This document shows positions 58,165-64,000 of a stretch of 64,000 nt of DNA, piece after piece. Source of the DNA: Theristus sp. LFF4_11 (Eukaryota > Nematoda > Chromadorea > Monhysterida > Xyalidae); the NCBI GenBank assembly GCA_030248135.1, contig JASANC010005142.1, positions 35,060 to 99,059 of the forward strand, read 5' to 3'. The notes beneath the pieces were generated by a model that was not told where the DNA came from, searched no databases, and worked only from the letters and a program-made list of their open reading frames with translations. The translations under genes and the position numbers were made by a program. Every line of letters starts with the position of its first letter. Positions within the stretch are counted from its first letter, which is position 1.

Positions 58165-61100
58165 TTATTTTGCCGGCTGCTGTCGCTTTGGCAAGGGCGG
58201 TGGCGGCATCAGTGTTGCTGACATCAGTGGAAACGCGTCGTCCAAGTCAATTGGCTCAGCATCATTGCTACTGCTGACTTGTCGTTCTGGGACACTCATC
58301 GAACCAACTGCACAAGGCGAAAGGGGCGCAGCAGCGGCGGCACAATGGCTGCGTTGGTGCTCCGCTGAATTGCTGTAGCAAATGTTGGTGTACTCGTGGC
58401 CAATCGGTTGACGATTCTGAAGAATGGAAAAATGTAAAGTTTACAATTTTTAGTTCAGCAAGTTCATTGATTACCAAAAACGGTTGTCTGAAATCCATCA
58501 AGGCCAGCGAAACATACAGCGCTATCGATCTGTTTTTTCATGGTGTCCACGAAATGACACACGGCGACGTAGATGAACTGGTACTGCTGTTCGGTCTGCA
58601 CCATGCCCGAGCGTTGCTCACGCAGCATGCGCACAGTGTGCGCAATGTCAATCGCACAACTCAGACCTGTGCAGTCATATGCTCGCTGCAAGTTAGTCTT
58701 GCAAAATACTTTGAACAATGCAGCCGACCACTAACCAATCCTCTTTATTTGGCCAATGATCATGTCAATTGCAATCAGTGTACCAGTGCGACCGATTCCA
58801 GCGCTGCAAATCGACCGTTTCATTATTGTAACTCAATGCACCACCACGAACACACGTTCAACATGTCTCCTCCGACACCGACACACAGTACATTTGTCCG
58901 TATTTGCTGATTTTGCAAGCAAACACAAACGCTCACCTGCAGTGTACCACAATCGGTCCCATATCAGGAGGACAACGACGCTTTGCGCATTCGTTCACTT
59001 GATCTAGAAAGTTTAAGACGGACGCCGGATTCTGCGGACAGCCGTGGTCTGGCCAGCCGAGGAACTGCCAATGGTAAACGCGTCGCGTCTGTGTCGCAAC
59101 AAACAACAAGTGTTAGCAATTTGTTGGCTTCTGCGATGCGACTCAAAGCATCTGCACACGTCCAAAGGTTTATGGGGCAATTCAAAATAGCCTAAGTGAC
59201 CCAGCTCTATTTTGGAAAACTTGGATCACTTAGCAATTTTGAATTTCCGAGTCATGCTTAACACTGTTTACCTACCTAAGCGCGGATTGAGTCTCAGAAC
59301 CAAAAGAAAAGATAATAGCAACTTTTGCAAAAACATGAAACAAATAGCAACTTTTGCAAAAAACATAAAACAAATAAGAGAAGGAGCGTTGCTGTTACGG
59401 ATTTACTAAGTTTCTGGTGTACTGTGTTAGCTGGCGGTGTGCTGGATGTGGATGAATACGCGAGTGTTCACCGAAAGCGAACCTGCTGCTCTGGGTGGAG
59501 TGTGTTTGCCACCTGGAACGCTCGCGCGGTGCAATCGAGCGTGGTGACCTCTTCGACGCAAGTCACACTGATTTCTCTGCGCAGGCCATACTCTTGCGTC
59601 TCGTTCAGATTCGGCCAGTAACGCACGCACTTGGTCTTCAATATGAACACATGGTCGTATCACGGTCGAAGTGAGCAACAACACAAAGAGCGACCACGCC
59701 AACGCACCCGTCCCCGCTCGACCTCGCGTGTTGCCATGATGATCAGGCGTGCATTCTCCTGCCAGGTCATACGCCACCAGTCGTTGACGGTGTTTGGCAG
59801 ACATCCCTGCGTTGAGATGTACTGCCGCGAGTGACCCGTGAACTCGGCATACTCCGGCAGAGCCTAGATTTCATAGTTGCCCATTTTTCTCATTCTACCA
59901 TCGAACGAAACCGAGTTATCTCACAACTTAAGCGAGTTAACTTTTGACCAGGACATACATTGCCTGCCACAACATTCAGCCAACAAGAATGCCACCACGA
60001 GTAACCTTGATCAGGTTTGCATTTATATAATCAGAGCCAACGACGGTGGCGTCAGCGTCAGCGAGCACGATGCGCGTGTGGTCGTGCGGCACAATGTTTT
60101 TGTATCGGTTCTTCTTCACGTTCTCTTGTCGCGCACCCTCTTTTCGGTCGAACAAGAACCGCCGCGGAAAGTGGTACTGCTCCAGTGTCTGGAAACCGGC
60201 AAAACAACGCGACTGACTGATGCTCGTGCACTCGGAAATCATCATGAAAGCTTGTGTTTCGGTGGCGCGTTTTGGTTTCACATTTTGACTTTTGCTCACC
60301 TCAAATTCTTTCGACAGGACAGCGCGCACCGACTGACTGTGCGTGCACGACTGATTCAACAGATCACGCATGCGATCGAGAATTGTGATCGCCGGAAAGC
60401 GAGTGGCCGGAAGTGGCTGAAAACATTTGGGGTTCACTTTTTTTTTGCATTTTCTTCATAATCGCATGTTCTCAATTTCGGTTTCAGAAATTCGTTTGCA
60501 AAACAGACCGCTTTCAAGTGCACCACGTCTCCGCTTGACTCAACCATCGGCGCTGCTCGGTAATGCTCAAGTAGTTCTTGCAAAGTGTCAAATTGGTCGC
60601 CACCACCAACGTCGAATTTTCCGTTCTGAGAAGTTGAATGGTACAGCATGCAAGCGACTTTGATATGACAGTTTTGGAACAGTGGCGAACGTTTTCAGTT
60701 TCAGTTATTTCTACAAAATACTGCAGACCTTTCTTTGTAGCATCACATGTGTGATCTTGTTCTCAAGACGAACACTGATTGCGTACTGTCCAGGAGCCGA
60801 TTGACTTTCGCGTACCAAAAAACTGCCGAATTTTCCCTGTGACAAAATAGCTCAACGTGAGAACTGACGTTCATTGGTTGAACACAAAGAAGGTGAAGGA
60901 CAGACAAAAATCACGTGTTTCGCTTTCAAACTAAAAGAAACCGAAGCTGTCGTGAAAATCAGCAATGCCTGTTCTTTGAGCAATTTCTCAGCATCAGCGC
61001 TCGACACGCCAACATGAAACCAACGTTCGGCGGTCAAGCCAGTACTGATGGCTGGGTGTTCATCGGCGATGTCGCCGGAGTGCACCGTCAATGGATATCT

Positions 61101-61564
61101 GAGAACAAAAAAACAGTGTCACACGAACGGCGCCGGGGCAGTTGGGCGAATTTGAGAGCAACAGCCAGCAAAAAAACACCAACTGCAATCTGATCATGTC
61201 GCCATTTCTCTCTTCCAAACCATTTTCCATGTAGTGCAATATCAAGTCGGTCAGAGTTGCAAATTTTTCGCCACCGTACAAATCGAGAAAGTCACCGGTG
61301 CGCTGGATGCGAATGTGAGTCACGCGACCGCCCCGTCTGAATGGGAAACATTCTCGTTTGAGGCAACCATTAATAATCAAAAGAAGCGCTAAACCCTCCA
61401 ACCCAACCAAACTGAACATTCACAACTGGACTAACCGAACAGACAGTGAGTAGTCGCCGACGGTACCTGCACTGGGCCGGGCCAGAAAACTGCCGTCAAC
61501 ACCGTAATCCAGCAGCAAACGTTCGGCGTCTTCACCAGACACATTGTAGTAGTAATTGCAAGGA
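58165..61564 (-). CDS. SH2-SH2 protein tyrosine phosphatase (SHP-2 / corkscrew / PTP-2 type)
   Basis: Cytoplasmic phosphatase that promotes receptor tyrosine kinase to Ras signalling. Exons with checked phase: 61436-61564, 61184-61336, 60969-61098, 60729-60836, 60509-60625, 60300-60416 and 60006-60188; further exons run down to 58165. Order: N-SH2 ([32 protein letters not shown]), C-SH2 ([39 protein letters not shown]), then PTP ([36 protein letters not shown], the WPD loop LGWPDHG, catalytic [10 protein letters not shown] split by an intron, and [12 protein letters not shown]). The tail has [10 protein letters not shown], matching a C-terminal tyrosine site of SHP-2, and ends in a Pro-rich MPPPPLPKR. 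The first exon was not found; the coding end at 61564 is an acceptor site. Confidence 0.93.
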
Positions 61565-61869
61565 CTGAAACCAATTTGAGCAACATGTCAACAATCAAAC
61601 TTTGTGTTCGGTTCCATGTTCATTGTGGGACAGCAAACTTTCAAATACAATTGAAAAACCAAAGCAAAACTGACGATATGCTCATTTTCTTTCACTTCAC
61701 CGCCGTGCTACGGCGCCAGCTTGCGTTCGGTGAGCGTGTCTTGTGTTCCTTCCGTCAGTCCTCTGCTCCTGCTCTGTGTCGGCGCCGCTAACTCCAGTCC
61801 CCAGTCACCTTTGGCAAAAAAGCACTTTTTCGAGGGGGCTAGAGGGGCCAGGCCGGGGTGTCGTCAGTT
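61565..61869. other. Upstream flank of the phosphatase gene
   Basis: It should contain the first coding exon of the phosphatase (about ten residues) or its intron. I could not identify it with confidence. Confidence 0.4.
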
Positions 61870-63391
61870 AGGGTTAGGGGCGTTGAAATTTTTTTTTATT
61901 TTTTTTCGTTTTTTTTAAATTTGGATTTTTTTTTCAAACTTAAAAAAAAATTTGAAAAATTTTTCTTTTACTTTGCTCTGAAAATTCGATTTATGGCATA
62001 ATTTTTTGAAAGTTCAAACCAAATTTTCTTCCCAACTTCTTTGTGTGCTTAGGTAAATGTCATTATTTGGTCCTTTAGACCGACGTACTCCATGTTTTTC
62101 GATTTAGATGACTTCTAGAGTCAATTTTTAGCGTTGAAATGACTCAACGAATAGAAATATCGTTTCAGAAATCGTTTTCTTGCAACTTAGAACATGTTTT
62201 TCAGTCGGTAGGCCATGAGATGAACACGATATCTTGTTGATTGGCGTATGTTATAGGTCTACAATGGAGTTGTGCGATATATTGTTAAACAATTGGAGCG
62301 GAGATGTTGGTTAATACCACATCACACGACCGTTTTTCAGATACCCGATAACATGGCCACATGTTATCTTGCGTGCTGAGCTAAACTAACGTGTTAAACT
62401 TGCGTCTGTCAGTTGCTCGCAACGTGATCGCGAAATCATGGTACGTGTTTTCGATACGATGATTTGAAGAGTGGGCTCTCGCCATGTGGCAGATAGCATA
62501 GCTGGTTGAACCTGAAAGTAAGTGTCATGAAGGGGGGGGGGGCGACCGGGTCGACAGGGGTTGCCGACTTAGCTACAGCAAACAGGAATTTTTGAACACA
62601 GTCAAATTTTGGTAATTTTCTAAAGAGGAACAACTAAGAACGGTTCAATATTCAAGTACACGTCGAAAATTGTCCTGTTTTACTGTTGAAAACATAGTTG
62701 TTCTAGGGGGGGGGGCTGGGGGGGCCGCCCCCCCCCCCAAAAATTTTTTCGAATCTATCTCTATCAGACAGGTTTTTTTGGCTCAGCTATTATCTATCTA
62801 AAAAAATTTATCAGCCAGCTATCTATCGAAAAAAAATTGTCTTCGAAGACATAAAATGAGTCAATTTTTGACCAAAATTGACCATTTTTGCTCGTAATTC
62901 TTGAAAATTTCGCTAATTTTAGATAAAATTTAGATAAAACGCGTTTATACTTGATTTTTAGTGTATTTTTAGCATTATTTTGCTGTTTTTACAGCTTTTT
63001 AGCGTTTTAGCTATCTATCTATCAAATTTCAAAATTTTGACCGGCCCCCCAAAGTCACATGCCCCCCCCCCCCCGCGGCCCCCCCCCCAAAATTTTCCAG
63101 CTACGGTATCTATCTATATAGAAAATTTGCTCCAGCTATCTATATCGGCCCCCCCCCCCAACCCCTCGGCTCTGGAACAACTATGGTTGAAAATGCAACT
63201 TTCCCTCTATGAAATGGACATAATTTCAATAAAACACGATTTTCGCTCTTATAGTTTTCCGGATCGTTCTGAACATAGTCTAGATGAACTCAGCTCGACG
63301 AGACGTTTCGAACGAACCTAACTTGTAAAAATTAAAAAAAATTTTTTTTTAATTTAAAAAAAAAATCCGGATTTTTTCCCCCTAACCCTAT
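61870..63391. mobile_element. Larger hAT-like element with TAGGGTTAGGGG ends, containing a nested MITE
   Basis: It begins TAGGGTTAGGGGCG and ends CCCCCTAACCCTA. Its left 150 bases are related to the left end of the 38.1-kb MITE (poly-T/A, GCTCTGAAAA, CGAAAGTTCAA-like). The G-tract MITE at 62693-63185 lies inside it, so it was present first. No transposase frame was seen and the flanking 8 bases do not match, so the target duplication is lost or the ends are misplaced. Confidence 0.55.
62693..63185. mobile_element. hAT-like MITE rich in G tracts (copy 2, inverted)
   Basis: Ends CATAGTTGTTCTAG and CTGGAACAACTATG enclose 493 bp, flanked by a perfect 8-bp duplication GTTGAAAA at 62685-62692 and 63186-63193. 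The interior is the reverse complement of the MITE at 5678-6151, including the GATAGATAG-type repeats and the G/C homopolymer runs. Different target sites at the two copies show two separate insertions. Confidence 0.88.
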
Positions 63392-63584
63392 GTGGGGTGG
63401 GGGTAGGGTTCGAAACAGTGAACATCCCGATATTTTTTTAATGAATTAATTTTTTTCAAATTCAAAATGCCAGAGGAAAATCTGATGGTCGACAAAAAGG
63501 CTTTGCCTACATTACTAAACCAAAGCCAAGTTTACAGTCTGTTTTGTTGTTTAGTTCGGTTTCAATGAAGTCGTTGTAGGTTCC

Positions 63585-63665
63585 TAATCCTAAGCCCAAT
63601 CCTAATCCTAATGAAGTCTTTGTAGGTTCCTAATCCTAAACCTAATCCTAATCCTAAGTGAAGCC
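63585..63665. repeat. CCTAAT-like degenerate tandem repeat
   Basis: About ten imperfect copies of CCTAAT/CCTAAC in two clusters separated by a duplicated GAAGTC(G/T)TTGTAGGTTC. It resembles, but does not equal, a telomere repeat (nematode TTAGGC). The stretch from 63400 to the window end has no gene. Confidence 0.55.
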
Positions 63666-64000
63666 TTTTTAACAAAGTGAAAGTGCCTTGATTGACAGCT
63701 TTGTTGAAGGGGTGAAACATTGGGATCAGGGATCAGCTCCAGCTCCGGTTTAGCTTTGTAGTTTTACGGACAAAAAGATTTGTACAGTTAATGATGGGTG
63801 ATCATCGTAATTATTTACTTGAAGTGTACACATTCTTGAAAGTGATTTTTCTTGATCTTGATCAGAGGTTGCTTGCAATGAGTTGTTGTATTGTAGGTTC
63901 CTAACCTAAAAGAAAAAAAAGAAAAAAGAAAAAAAGATGTGCCAAAAAAACAGAAAAAAAAAGAAAAAACAAACAAAATAAAATAATGAATGAAGAGATG

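Noticed and set aside
61868..61885. Telomere repeat
   Set aside because: Only two units occur and they are mirrored at 63380-63391, so they form the end of a transposable element.
63585..63665. Chromosome end
   Set aside because: The CCTAAT-like units are degenerate, few and followed by ordinary AT-rich sequence to the window end.

Overview
The window is eukaryotic. Every recognisable gene is split by GT-AG introns whose phases join correctly, and the gene set is that of a small-genome invertebrate animal: topoisomerase III-beta, PUS10, a GH56 hyaluronidase/chondroitin hydrolase, a Cys-loop receptor, SLC22 and SLC2 transporters and an SHP-2 type phosphatase. The Cys-loop receptor carries ETT where anion channels carry PAR, which resembles nematode EXP-1. 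Together with the short introns and abundant secreted Cys-rich proteins this suggests a nematode, perhaps an early-branching one. That placement is inference.

Layout. 0-5 kb, minus strand: the 5' part of a TOP3B gene running off the left edge, then a complete five-exon PUS10 gene. 5-10 kb: no gene, but a chain of repeats including a hAT-like MITE with a perfect 8-bp target duplication, a tRNA-derived SINE-like repeat and long G/C tracts. 10-25 kb, minus strand: a tandem cluster of seven genes and at least one pseudogene for secreted Cys-rich proteins sharing one architecture: signal peptide, C-x3-P-x4-C, then repeated C-x10-C-x(9-20)-C-x6-C modules. I do not recognise this family; it is the strongest candidate for something undescribed. 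26-30 kb, minus strand: a small Lys-rich repeat protein and a hyaluronidase. 30-42 kb: a near-empty stretch with a 287-bp satellite array, a long-inverted-repeat element and a second hAT-like MITE.

42-58 kb, plus strand: an EXP-1-like ligand-gated channel with a mariner-type insertion in one intron, an SLC22 transporter with a SINE-like repeat in one intron, a truncated SLC2 copy, a stand-alone phlebovirus-Gc-like membrane fusion glycoprotein gene with one intron, and an SLC2 (GLUT-like) transporter. 58-61.6 kb, minus strand: an SHP-2/corkscrew phosphatase with two SH2 domains, a PTP domain and a tail with a Y-T-N-I site. 61.6-64 kb: nested repeats, including a second, inverted copy of the G-tract MITE.

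The genes are not a single pathway. The coherent units are the Cys-rich cluster (local duplication, gene conversion, domain-number change) and the 50-58 kb block, where a transporter fragment, a virus-like envelope gene and the intact transporter lie side by side. Exon ends were set by reading splice sites and checking phase; they are predictions from sequence, without transcripts.
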